This document shows positions 33,578-42,325 of a DNA stretch of 64,000 nt, one piece after another. The translations under genes and the position numbers were made by a program. The notes under the pieces were generated by a model. The model did no database searches. It had not been told where the DNA came from and worked only from the letters and a program-made list of their open reading frames with translations. Numbering within the stretch: the first letter of the stretch is position 1; the number at the start of each line of letters is the position of its first letter. This DNA comes from Streptomyces longhuiensis (GTDB taxonomy: Bacteria > Actinomycetota > Actinomycetes > Streptomycetales > Streptomycetaceae), in assembly GCF_020616555.1 (NCBI RefSeq), contig NZ_CP085173.1, positions 1 to 64,000 on the forward strand, in the 5' to 3' direction.

Positions 33578-34780
33578 ATGAACCTTTCGGGCGTGGCTGC
33601 GGCGCTCCAGTCAAGGCTTCCGGAACTGGGTGAGCGCATGGCGCTGCGTATCCGCTCAGACGTCGACGCCTACAACGACGAGTCGCTGATTTCCCTGGAC
33701 TCGCTGTGCCGTTCCTGTGCCGCCAACGCGGACTTCGTCCTGGCCCACCTGCGCCGCGGAGGCACCCCGGACGCAAGTTCGGCCCGTGAGACCGGACAGG
33801 CCCGCGCGGAGCAGGGCGTTCCGCTGGCGGACACGTTGCACGCGTACCGGATCGGCTCGGAGCTCCTGTGGACGGAGATCCTCGCGGAGGCACAGATGCA
33901 CCCCGAGGTCTCCGACGATCTTCTGGTGTCGGAGTCGGCGGAGTTCTGGACTCTGTCCGGTCTGTTTGCGGAGGCGGTGGCAGTGGCCTACCGGGAGACA
34001 GCCGCGGAGCTGACCTCGCGGGGGCAGGCGAGGCGTTCAGCCCTGGTGGAGGCGCTGTTCACCGGCATCTTCGCCGAGCGCACGCTGTGGGAGGCCGCCC
34101 GCGAATTGGGACTACCTGAGCACGGGCCGTATGCGGTCGCCGTGGCGGAGGCCTGCGCATCAGGCGAGGAACCACTCGCAGGAACAGAGGCAGCACTGCG
34201 CCAGGCGAAGCTTCCTTCCGCCTGGAGGCTGTTGCCCGACCAGCAACTCACGCTGATCGCCCTGCCCACCGCGACGGCAGAAAGTACGTGCCTGCGGATC
34301 CTGCGCCGCACTCGAGCACGTGTGGGTCTCAGTCCGTGCTTCCGCTCGCTGCGGGAAACTCCGCAGGCGCTGCGCTTTGCCCGTCTGGCCCTGGCCGGAC
34401 TACAGGGCACCGGTCCCGGCTTGGCCCGCTTCGACGACAACCCGCTGGCCATGGTCGTCTCTGCGGCTCCGGCCGAGGCCGCACACCTGGTGGGGGTGGT
34501 TCTCCAGCCGGTCCTCGATCTTCCTGCCGCGGAGCGATCCCGTCTCCTGCGGACTCTGGAGCACTGGTTCGCTGCCGCCGGCTCAGCCGCGGTCGCGGCC
34601 CAGAGCCTCTTCGTCCACCCCAACACCGTCCGCTACCGGCTGCGCCGTGTCGAAGAACTGACCAGTCGGCCCCTCTCCGATCCACGGGTGACGGCGGACA
34701 TCGGCGCGGCACTCCTGGCAGTTCGCAACCGCAGAGGCGGGGACGGCCGCCAGGCAGCGGGTGGGGCGGATGCCCCCTGA
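33578..34780 (+). CDS. PucR/CdaR-family transcriptional regulator
   Basis: A 400-residue regulator. The N-terminal helical sensor domain (about 10-150) has EQGVPLADTLHAYRIGSELLW. A GGDEF-like PucR middle region follows (about 165-300), and a C-terminal PucR HTH with AAAGSAAVAAQSLFVHPNTVRYRLRRVEELT split across the helix-turn-helix (about 330-375). Members usually control catabolic genes in response to the pathway substrate. It is divergent from the acyl-CoA ligase, with an inverted repeat in between. The start appears leaderless. Confidence 0.88.
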   Translation: MNLSGVAAALQSRLPELGERMALRIRSDVDAYNDESLISLDSLCRSCAANADFVLAHLRRGGTPDASSARETGQARAEQGVPLADTLHAYRIGSELLWTEILAEAQMHPEVSDDLLVSESAEFWTLSGLFAEAVAVAYRETAAELTSRGQARRSALVEALFTGIFAERTLWEAARELGLPEHGPYAVAVAEACASGEEPLAGTEAALRQAKLPSAWRLLPDQQLTLIALPTATAESTCLRILRRTRARVGLSPCFRSLRETPQALRFARLALAGLQGTGPGLARFDDNPLAMVVSAAPAEAAHLVGVVLQPVLDLPAAERSRLLRTLEHWFAAAGSAAVAAQSLFVHPNTVRYRLRRVEELTSRPLSDPRVTADIGAALLAVRNRRGGDGRQAAGGADAP

Positions 34781-35366
34781 AAGGGCCTCGCGGCGCTGCA
34801 GAGCCGCTCGGAACGGCGCCGCCCGGTGGCCACTTTCATGATCTGCGCGGGGCACCTTCAACTGCCAGCCCGGCGGCGGGCCCCTTGCCTGCCGCTTGCA
34901 GAGCACACCCGGAGAGAAGCCGGTGATGGGCCTGCCTCTCTCTGTGATGCCAGGGCCGCAAGGCCAACGTCATCGCTGCAGTGGGGTGTCACGCTCCCTG
35001 AACGCCGAAGGCAGGGTTGGCGCCCCCAACGACTTCGCCCCTCGCATCCTGGCAGCCACGGTGGCAAGCGTGATCGGTGAACTGACGCACCGGTCCGAGC
35101 CGGGCGACCTAGAGACCGCCATGGCCTTCGGCGCGAACCTCCCCATCCCCTTGAAGTGATGTGGCTACCTCAGGGCTTCTCGGGCGGGGCTACGTGCCGC
35201 GCCGGTTACGCGGGGCGAACCGGCTGCCCCATGAGCATACGTCTGCGGCGCCGCCACAACCGGGGATGTCGACACCCCCGCTCCCCGTGCAACCGCCGCC
35301 GTCACCAGGACTACGGTTTCCAGGATGCAAACCGGACACATCACAGAAATCCGGTACATTCGGATG
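34781..35366. other. Intergenic stretch with a possible dehydrogenase scrap
   Basis: No intact gene is supported. A rightward frame ending at 35159 reads FAPRILAATVASVIGE then DLETAMAFGANLPIPL, which recalls the C-terminal domain of 3-hydroxyacyl-CoA dehydrogenases. It is short, so the match is only suggestive. The 3' part holds the phosphatase promoter (TACATT at 35355-35360). Confidence 0.3.
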
Positions 35367-37526
35367 GTGACGACCGATGTCGATGCGTTTCTTCGCGAAA
35401 TCGCGCTCCGGCTCCGGCCGCGCATAGGTGAGCTGGTCAACCCCCTGGTGGCGAGCATGCGCGAGGAGGTTCCCTCGGTATGGGATCACGAGGACCTCAC
35501 CGATCTCGCCACCCATTCTGCCTATGAGCACATGGACACCGTCCTCCAGGCGCTTGAACAGGGTTTCAGCCTCTCCAGCATCCGAGCTCCGCAGGCTGCC
35601 ATCAGCTTCGCCAGGCGTCTCGCGGAGCGCGGCGGGCAGATCACGGAGCTGCTGCGCGCCTACCGCATCGGGCACGCCACCGCCCTCGCCATGGTCCGGC
35701 AAGAGGCGGCTCGCCTCACCACCGACCCCAAGCTGCGTGATGCGGTGACCGACACACTGATCGCGGGATCCTTCGACTACATCGACCTCACCTCCGAACA
35801 AGTAGTGACGGCCTTCCAGCAGGCACGGGACAGCCGGCTGCAGCGGCGGCTCATCGTGGTCAACGAGGCGAGCCGGCTGATCGGCACCAGCCTGGACATC
35901 GTTCGCACCGCTCAGGAACTGGCCGAAGTCGGGACCGCGCATCTGGCCGACTTCGTCACTGTGGATCTCCTCGACGCTGCCCTGAGCGGAGAAAGCCCTC
36001 CTCCTGCACAGGATGCCCTGGCAGTGCGGCGCGTCGCCCAGCACTCCGTGCTGGGCGACTGTCCGGAGTCGGCGCTGCCCACTGGCAGCACACACAGCTT
36101 CGCAAGAAGGTCGGCCCCCGCCGACGCGCTGGCCGCCGGACGTCCCCTGCGTCACCGCATCACCTCTGCCGATATCCCGGCGTGGCTCGCCCCATCCAAG
36201 GACCAAAGGCGCCGAATCGACGACTTCGGCATCCACGCGATGCTGCTGATCCCGCTCTGGGCCCGCGGCAGTCCCCTGGGAATCGCGCAGTTCTTCCGCC
36301 ACCGCAACGCCGCGCCGTTCGACGACGACGACCTGCTCCTGGCCCAGGAGATCACTTCCAGAGCGGCCGTGTATATCGACAACGCCCGCATGTACACCCA
36401 GGAACGTGCCACCGCGCTGGCCCTCCAGCGAAGCCTGCTGCCGAACCGCGTGTCCCAGCGCGGCGCCGTCGAGACAGCCGCCCGTTACCTTCCCTCCGGA
36501 GCCCGGGCTGGTGTGGGCGGCGACTGGTACGACGTGATCCCCCTTTCCGGAGCCCGGACGGCCCTGGTCATCGGTGACGTGGTCGGCCGCGGCCTGTACG
36601 CCGCGGCGACCATGGGGCGCCTGCGCACGGCGGTGCGCACGCTCGCGGATATCGATCTGATGCCCGACGAACTACTTACCCACCTCGATGATGTAGTCAT
36701 CCGGCTGCAGCACGAGGAGGGCCAGGACATGGACGGGATCAGCGCCACGTGCCTGTACGCGGTCTACGATCCCGTGACACGGATGTGCTCGCTGGCCAGC
36801 GCTGGACATCCGCTGCCCGCCGTGGTGCTACCCACAGCCGAGGGCTGTCCTACGGAACCGGACTTCGCCGATGCACCGATCGGACCGCCCCTGGGGCTGG
36901 GGGGTCTTCCCTTCGAGACCGCCCAGCTCGAACTGCCGGAAGGCAGTCTTCTCGCCCTGTTCACGGACGGCCTCGTCGAGAGCCCCGACCACGACCTGGG
37001 CCACGGGCTGGCCAAGCTCCTTGATTGCCTAGGCCAGACCGACTCTTCGCTGGAAGGTGCCTGCGACCAGCTCGTGGACGATCTGCTCCCCTCCCGGCCG
37101 GCAGACGACGTCGCCCTCCTCCTAGTCCGCACGCACAGGCTGGACGCCAATCACGTCGGCACCCTGGAACTGCCCTCCGCTCCTTCGGCGGTTTCCCGGG
37201 CGCGCTCTTACGCGACCGACCAGCTGAGCGCCTGGAACCTGGACGAACTGGCCTTCAACACGGAACTCATGGTCAGCGAGCTCGTCACCAACGCGATCCG
37301 CTACGGACGAGATCCCATCCGGCTCCGGCTGATCCTCCAGTCCACGCTCACCTGCGAAGTCGCGGACGCCGCCAGCACCTCTCCTCATCTGCGCCGCGCC
37401 AGGATCTTCGACGAAGGCGGCCGCGGCCTGTTCCTCGTGGCGCAACTCGCCGCAAGATGGGGCACCCGCTACACACGGGACGGCAAAGTGATCTGGGCAG
37501 AGCAGCCCCTTCCTGATTCCTCCTGA
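35367..37526 (+). CDS. Sensor PP2C (SpoIIE/RsbU-type) phosphatase with C-terminal ATPase domain
   Basis: About 719 residues. An N-terminal helical domain (about 1-165, LLRAYRIGHATALAMVRQE) resembles the sensor half of the neighbouring PucR protein. Next is a GAF domain (about 170-350), then a PP2C/SpoIIE phosphatase (about 375-590) with VGGDWYDVI, LVIGDVVGRGLYAAATMG, and LFTDGLVES, including the metal-binding Asp residues. Last is a HATPase_c anti-sigma kinase-like domain (about 605-715, LMVSELVTNAIRYG and GGRGLFLV). Such proteins dephosphorylate STAS antagonists to switch sigma factors; the STAS protein at 28214 is a possible client. GTG 35367 follows TACATT by six bases; ATG 35364 or 35325 are alternatives. 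Confidence 0.87.
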   Translation: MTTDVDAFLREIALRLRPRIGELVNPLVASMREEVPSVWDHEDLTDLATHSAYEHMDTVLQALEQGFSLSSIRAPQAAISFARRLAERGGQITELLRAYRIGHATALAMVRQEAARLTTDPKLRDAVTDTLIAGSFDYIDLTSEQVVTAFQQARDSRLQRRLIVVNEASRLIGTSLDIVRTAQELAEVGTAHLADFVTVDLLDAALSGESPPPAQDALAVRRVAQHSVLGDCPESALPTGSTHSFARRSAPADALAAGRPLRHRITSADIPAWLAPSKDQRRRIDDFGIHAMLLIPLWARGSPLGIAQFFRHRNAAPFDDDDLLLAQEITSRAAVYIDNARMYTQERATALALQRSLLPNRVSQRGAVETAARYLPSGARAGVGGDWYDVIPLSGARTALVIGDVVGRGLYAAATMGRLRTAVRTLADIDLMPDELLTHLDDVVIRLQHEEGQDMDGISATCLYAVYDPVTRMCSLASAGHPLPAVVLPTAEGCPTEPDFADAPIGPPLGLGGLPFETAQLELPEGSLLALFTDGLVESPDHDLGHGLAKLLDCLGQTDSSLEGACDQLVDDLLPSRPADDVALLLVRTHRLDANHVGTLELPSAPSAVSRARSYATDQLSAWNLDELAFNTELMVSELVTNAIRYGRDPIRLRLILQSTLTCEVADAASTSPHLRRARIFDEGGRGLFLVAQLAARWGTRYTRDGKVIWAEQPLPDSS

Positions 37527-37544
37527 CCCTCCGCCCCGGGTCAG

Positions 37545-38285
37545 CGCGGCAGGGTCGGCACGTCTCTGCCCGCCCGTCGGAACACACGTGCTCAGCAGCT
37601 GATCGACCGGTCCAACCCGGCCTTGCCTGCTGCCCTGTTCGGCAGGAATCCGCCCGGCTGCCCAGGGTCGGGCTTCGGCGCGGGCCTCTTGCGCATGTTG
37701 CGGATCTAGGGGTCTTCGTGCGCGATGAAGTCGTGCTCACGAACCAGGCCGAGCACGGTCTTATGAGCGTGGTCGAGCCGCTGACTGCACTCTGCCGTGC
37801 AACGCCGCGACCTTCTCCACCGCCCGCTGGTGGTTACGGCTGCGGTTCTTGGTCTTGCGGCGGCCTTGCGGGCGTGGCGCGGGTTGGGGACGTGTTCACC
37901 ATTGGACGTGGCGAGGAACGAGGCGACGCCAAGATCGATGCCGACCACTGAACCGGTCGCGGGCAGCGGCTCGGGCCGGGGCAGCTCGGCACTCAATACG
38001 AGGAACCACTTGTGGCTCTCCCGCTTGGCTGACACGGTCTTGACCTTGCCGATGACCGCGCGATGCTGGTTGCCCTTGACGTGCCCAACGCCCTGGAAGC
38101 GGAGGCGGGTGACGGGATCGTGCGGGGTGGAGTTCCACCGGAAGCCGTCCCCGCTTCCCGGGAAGTCCACCGTGTCGAACCAGTCCCCCACCAAAGCACG
38201 GATAGCCGGGCTTGTCCCCATCTTTGATCCGAGGGAAGAACGCGGCGAACGCCTTGTCCAGCCGGCGCGACGTCGCCTACTGCGA
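37545..38285 (-). pseudogene. tnpB (IS200/IS605 OrfB) pseudogene
   Basis: Leftward pieces of a TnpB protein occur in order: RRLDKAFAAFFPRIKDGDKP (near 38260-38205), then in another frame DWFDTVDFPGSGDGFRWNST, VGHVKGNQHRAVIGKVKTVS and the RuvC-I motif GSVVGIDLGVASFLATSNG. Then LDHAHKTVLGLVREHDFIAHED is followed by a TAG stop where family members continue, and IRNM, RPAPKPDPGQPGGFLPN appear beyond it. A frameshift near 38195, probable indels near 37830 and the in-frame stop show decay. No tnpA and no clear element ends remain. Confidence 0.8.
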
Positions 38286-38309
38286 GCTCTCGCCGCGCGG
38301 CTGGAGTGG

Positions 38310-39242
38310 TTAGCCGAACTCGGGAGCGCCCTGAATCGTCTGAATGATCCCTGATTCGCGGTCGCGAACTGCTTTCGCGGCATCGACGAACGCGGTGACA
38401 AGCGGATTCAGTTGATTGGATCGGTGAGCCACGGCGACAGTCGAGCCGGGATAGTCATCGATCGTTATGAATCGCACGCCGGGGTGGGACGAGTAGCGAC
38501 GTGCCGCTGCCGGCGTGATGTTGCAGGCCATCCCAGCGGCGACGACTTCCACTTCTTCGCTCTGCGAGTGCGTCTCGATGAGATTCTGCGGGCGCTGGCC
38601 GCCTCGGTGGTTCGCCAGGCTCCAGAAGTGTCGCCAGACGGTGTCATCGGTGCGGCCGATAGCGATCGGTTCGTTGAGGAGGTCTTCGACGCTGACGCGG
38701 TCGCGGGTGCTCAGCGGGTGTGCTGCGCTCACCCCGACCACGCAGGGCTCGGTGAAGAGGGGTGTGGTTACGAGGCCGTGCGTAGTGCTTGGCAGCCGGA
38801 TGAACGCGACGTCGGTTATCGCGCCGGCCAGGCCGGCGGTGGGATCGGAGAAGTCGAACTCGTGGAGCTCGACTCGGGCGCCAGGATGGCGGTTCGTGAA
38901 CTCGCTCAAGATGTGCGTGGTCAGCTCGAGCGCGGCGCCGACGATGAAGCCCACGCGCAGAGTGGCCTGTTGTCCTTGACCTATTCGCCGGGCTTCGGTC
39001 ACGCCTTGGTCGAAGCGAGCGAGCGCTTCGCGAGCTGCTGCCAGGAACACTTCACCGGCGGGGGTGAGTTCCACTTTGCGGGAGGTCCGCTGCAGCAACG
39101 GTGTACCGAGGTCGGCCTCCAACTGGGCGATCTGCTTGCTCAGCGATTGCTGAGCGACGAAGAGCTTCGCGGCGGCGCGAGTGAAGTGCAGTTCCTCGGC
39201 GACCGTGACGAAGGAGCGCAGTCGGCGCAGATTCATATCCAC
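38310..39242 (-). CDS. LysR-family transcriptional regulator
   Basis: A 310-residue LysR protein. The HTH (about 1-62) is RRLRSFVTVAEELHFTRAAA then VAQQSLSKQIAQLEADLGT. The effector domain (about 90-300) has TLRVGFIVGAALELTTHIL and AAGMACNITPAAARRY. This resembles the group that controls aromatic or aldehyde catabolism. It is divergent from the aldehyde dehydrogenase operon with 93 bp between starts. TACAAT (39252-39257 on this strand) is a good -10. The initiating codon is GTG 39242, or ATG 39236 two codons on. Confidence 0.87.
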   Translation of the reverse strand: MDMNLRRLRSFVTVAEELHFTRAAAKLFVAQQSLSKQIAQLEADLGTPLLQRTSRKVELTPAGEVFLAAAREALARFDQGVTEARRIGQGQQATLRVGFIVGAALELTTHILSEFTNRHPGARVELHEFDFSDPTAGLAGAITDVAFIRLPSTTHGLVTTPLFTEPCVVGVSAAHPLSTRDRVSVEDLLNEPIAIGRTDDTVWRHFWSLANHRGGQRPQNLIETHSQSEEVEVVAAGMACNITPAAARRYSSHPGVRFITIDDYPGSTVAVAHRSNQLNPLVTAFVDAAKAVRDRESGIIQTIQGAPEFG

Positions 39243-39335
39243 AACCTCGGGATTGTAGATCCTGCCGACATTGATGTTTTACGTCATGCCCAACACGCCG
39301 CGACCATGAGCCATCCGCGAGCCAAAGGGAGAGCG

Positions 39336-40823
39336 ATGACCTTCACCACAACCGTCGGTCCCAGTCCCGATCAGGGCGGCCCTGCGAATGACGCCGACGC
39401 CATCGCCGAGTTGCGCGCAGCGTTCGCCACGCAGAAAGCAGCTGTTCTGCGCGACCCCGCACCAGGCATCGACCAGCGTCGCCAGAACCTGCGGGCACTG
39501 GCCGGAGTGATCACTGGGTACCGGCACCGCATCCAGGACGCGTTGTCGGCGGACTTCGCGGTGCACCCCGCGGGGTTCGCCGATCTCGTCGAAATTCTCG
39601 GCGTGGCCGGGCGGGCCGTCTTCGCCGCCGAGCAACTCGAAGAGTGGATGGCGCCGGAACCCCGTCTCGCGGCTCCCGGGCTCCTCGGAACGGCGCAGGT
39701 TGACATGGCCTACCAGCCCAAGGGCGTCATCGGCCTGATCTCGCCCTGGAACTTCCCGTTCGATCTCTCGCTCGGTCCGCTCGCCGACATGCTGGCCGCC
39801 GGGAACCGGGTAATCATCAAGCCGTCGGAGTACACCCCGGCGTGTTCGGCTCTGCTGCGCGAGATGATGGCCGAGGTCTTTGAGCCAGAGCAGGTCACCG
39901 TCGTCACCGGTGGTCTGGAGCTGGCGCGGGAGTTCCCGACCCTAGCGTGGGATCACTTGTTGTACACCGGCAACCCCGAAGTCGGGCGTCTGGTCGCCCG
40001 GGCGGCTGCCGAGAACCTGGTGCCGACCACGCTTGAGCTCGGCGGCAAGTGTCCCGCGATCGTGCATGAGGACAGCGTCACTGCGGACACCGTTGCGCAG
40101 ATCATCGGAACGAAGCTGGTCAAGAACGGGCAGATGTGTATCACCGTTGACTACTGCCTGGTGCCCCGGGCCGCGCTGGCCCAGTTCACCGAGATGGTAC
40201 GGGAACACCTGCAGGAGCACGTGCCGGGTTTCGCCTCCTCGCCGGACTGCACAGGCATCATCACCGAACGCCACCTCAACCGGCTCGTCGGTCTGGTCGA
40301 CGAAGCCAGAGCCCGGGGCGTGGACGTCGTGCAGATCGACGACTTCGACCAGAACGCGGCCACCCGTCAGATGCCGCTGACACTTGTGATCGACCCACCT
40401 GACGATCTCGCCCTCATGCGCGAAGAGATCTTCGGCCCGATCCTGCCGATCAAGCCCTACGACAAGGTCGAGGACGCCGTCTCCTACGTCAACCGCGGCG
40501 AGCGGCCCCTGGGACTGTACGTCTTCGCGCAGGACAGCGACGCTGCAGAACGAGTCCTGGCCACAACCGTTTCCGGCGGGGCCTGCGTCAACACGTGTGC
40601 GGTGCAGGGGGCCGTGCCGGCCCTTGGATTCGGCGGGATCGGCCGCAGTGGCCACGGCCGCCACCACGGGGTGGACGGATTCAGGGAGTTCTCCAATCCG
40701 CGCGGCATCGTCAGGCGCGGCAAGGACGACCTGATCGACGTGATGTTCCCGCCCTATGGGGACTTGCTCAACGGTGTCGTCGCCTCCGTGCTCGGTGCCG
40801 CCGGTGAAGGGGATGCCACATGA
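39336..40823 (+). CDS. Coniferyl-aldehyde-dehydrogenase-like aldehyde dehydrogenase
   Basis: A 495-residue ALDH. Motifs: ISPWNFPFDLSLGPLADMLAAG (nucleotide-binding entry, about 128-150), the catalytic Glu in LELGGKCP (about 240), the nucleophilic Cys in NGQMCITVDY (about 275) and EEIFGPILP. It oxidises an aldehyde to the acid with NAD(P)+. The overall sequence follows the CalB/class-3-like branch that lacks a tetramerising tail. ATG 39336 has AAGGGAGAG at 39324-39332. It overlaps the permease gene (ATGA), so aldehyde removal and amino acid uptake are made together. Confidence 0.85.
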   Translation: MTFTTTVGPSPDQGGPANDADAIAELRAAFATQKAAVLRDPAPGIDQRRQNLRALAGVITGYRHRIQDALSADFAVHPAGFADLVEILGVAGRAVFAAEQLEEWMAPEPRLAAPGLLGTAQVDMAYQPKGVIGLISPWNFPFDLSLGPLADMLAAGNRVIIKPSEYTPACSALLREMMAEVFEPEQVTVVTGGLELAREFPTLAWDHLLYTGNPEVGRLVARAAAENLVPTTLELGGKCPAIVHEDSVTADTVAQIIGTKLVKNGQMCITVDYCLVPRAALAQFTEMVREHLQEHVPGFASSPDCTGIITERHLNRLVGLVDEARARGVDVVQIDDFDQNAATRQMPLTLVIDPPDDLALMREEIFGPILPIKPYDKVEDAVSYVNRGERPLGLYVFAQDSDAAERVLATTVSGGACVNTCAVQGAVPALGFGGIGRSGHGRHHGVDGFREFSNPRGIVRRGKDDLIDVMFPPYGDLLNGVVASVLGAAGEGDAT

Positions 40824-42322
40824 CAGGGCCCGGACCGAAGGACGAGACGGCCGGAGACGAGCAGACGGTCAACGGGTTCGGATACCAGCAGGAGCTGCGC
40901 CGGTCGTTGAGCTGGTTCTCGCTGTTCTCGGTCTCGTTCTCCATCATGTCGATCACCACCGGCATCTTCCTCAACTTCACCTTCGGGATAACCCAGTTGG
41001 GGCCGGTGAGCATCTGGATCTGGCCGGCGGTGGGCGTCGGCCAGCTGCTGGTCGCGCTGGTGCTCTCCGAACTGGGGACCCGGATCCCGCTGGCCGGCGC
41101 CGGCTACCAATGGGGGGCGCGACTGATCGGGCCCGCCTACGGCTGGTTCATCGGCGCGCTGGGCATCTTGTACGCCGCGGTCGGTGTGCCGGGCATCGTC
41201 TATCTCGCGGTCGCGCCGCTGGCCGAATACGTCCTCGGTATCGACGATGCTTCGCCGCGCATGACGTTGTTCATCGCGCTTGTGGTGCTCACGCTGGCCT
41301 ACCTCATCAACATCATCAGCGTGCAGGTGGCCGCTCGGATCAACAACATCGCTGTGTTGACGGAGATCCTCGGCACTGTCGTGCTGGCCCTGCTGCTGTT
41401 CTTCCTCTGGGTCGCAGGTGCCAAGGAATCGGACCACGGCATCGGATATCTCACCGAACATCACCACCTGCCTGGGCACTCGTACGGGTACGCGATCGCG
41501 TTGGCGTCCCTGGTCGGTGTGTACACACTGGCCGGGTTCGAAGCCGCGGCCGATGTGGCTGAGGAGGCAGTTGACGCCAAGCGCTCCATACCTCGCGCGA
41601 TCCTCGGGAGCATCGTGGTCTCGGTGGTGCTGGGCATGCTGGTACTGATCGGCTTCACCGTGGCCATCCCCAGCGACGAGGCGCTCGCGGCCGGCGGCCT
41701 GCCCGCCGTGCTCCAGTACTGGCTCGGTGAGGGTCTCGCACGCGCTTTCGTGGGCGTGGTCGTTTTCGCGATGTTCTCGCTGATGGTGGTCTCTGCCGCG
41801 GTCATCGCGCGTCTGCTCTTCGCGATGGCGCGCGACAACATGCTGCCTGGCTCCGCCCGGCTGAAGCAGGTCAATCCCACGACGAAGACGCCGATTGCCG
41901 CTCTCCTTACGGGGTTTGTCCTCAACGTCGCGGTCGTGATCTTCGGTTACAACAGTTCCAACGCCTTCGGCACACTCGTCGGCGCTACCGCGGTGCTGCC
42001 GTATCTCGTCTACCTCCTGATCGTGCTCGCCTACGGTTACAAGCGTCGGCAACTGGATGCGATCCCTGGCGCGTTCAACCTGGGTCGCTTTGCCGGCGCC
42101 GTGTTCGGGGCCTCTCTCGCCTATCTCATCGTCGTCATCCTGACGCTCACACTGCCGGACGAGTTCCGCAGGGCGAACTACTACGTACTCGGCGGGCTGG
42201 CACTCGCCGCAGTGTGGTGGCTCGTCGGGCTGCGGCCGCGGCTCGCCCGAGGCGAGGCCGGAGCGCCTGTCCTCGGCCAGCAGCACCAGCAATCCGATGG
42301 CATCCGAGTGCAGGGGGGTTGA
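40820..42322 (+). CDS. APC-superfamily amino acid permease
   Basis: A 500-residue transporter with about 12 helices, beginning near residue 33 (FSLFSVSFSIMSITTGIFLNF), with the APC consensus WIWPAVGVGQLLVALVLSELG and the unwound-helix region ALASLVGVYTLAGFEAAADVAEE. It closely resembles the amino acid/choline-type permeases (ACT family) of fungi and actinobacteria. It imports an amino acid or related amine by proton symport. It overlaps the ALDH gene upstream and lies three bases before the next start. In this operon it probably supplies the substrate of the PLP enzyme. Confidence 0.85.
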   Translation: MTGPGPKDETAGDEQTVNGFGYQQELRRSLSWFSLFSVSFSIMSITTGIFLNFTFGITQLGPVSIWIWPAVGVGQLLVALVLSELGTRIPLAGAGYQWGARLIGPAYGWFIGALGILYAAVGVPGIVYLAVAPLAEYVLGIDDASPRMTLFIALVVLTLAYLINIISVQVAARINNIAVLTEILGTVVLALLLFFLWVAGAKESDHGIGYLTEHHHLPGHSYGYAIALASLVGVYTLAGFEAAADVAEEAVDAKRSIPRAILGSIVVSVVLGMLVLIGFTVAIPSDEALAAGGLPAVLQYWLGEGLARAFVGVVVFAMFSLMVVSAAVIARLLFAMARDNMLPGSARLKQVNPTTKTPIAALLTGFVLNVAVVIFGYNSSNAFGTLVGATAVLPYLVYLLIVLAYGYKRRQLDAIPGAFNLGRFAGAVFGASLAYLIVVILTLTLPDEFRRANYYVLGGLALAAVWWLVGLRPRLARGEAGAPVLGQQHQQSDGIRVQGG

Positions 42323-42325
42323 GGG

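Noticed and set aside
37545..38285. Active RNA-guided TnpB nuclease
   Set aside because: A frameshift, an in-frame stop and indels interrupt the protein.
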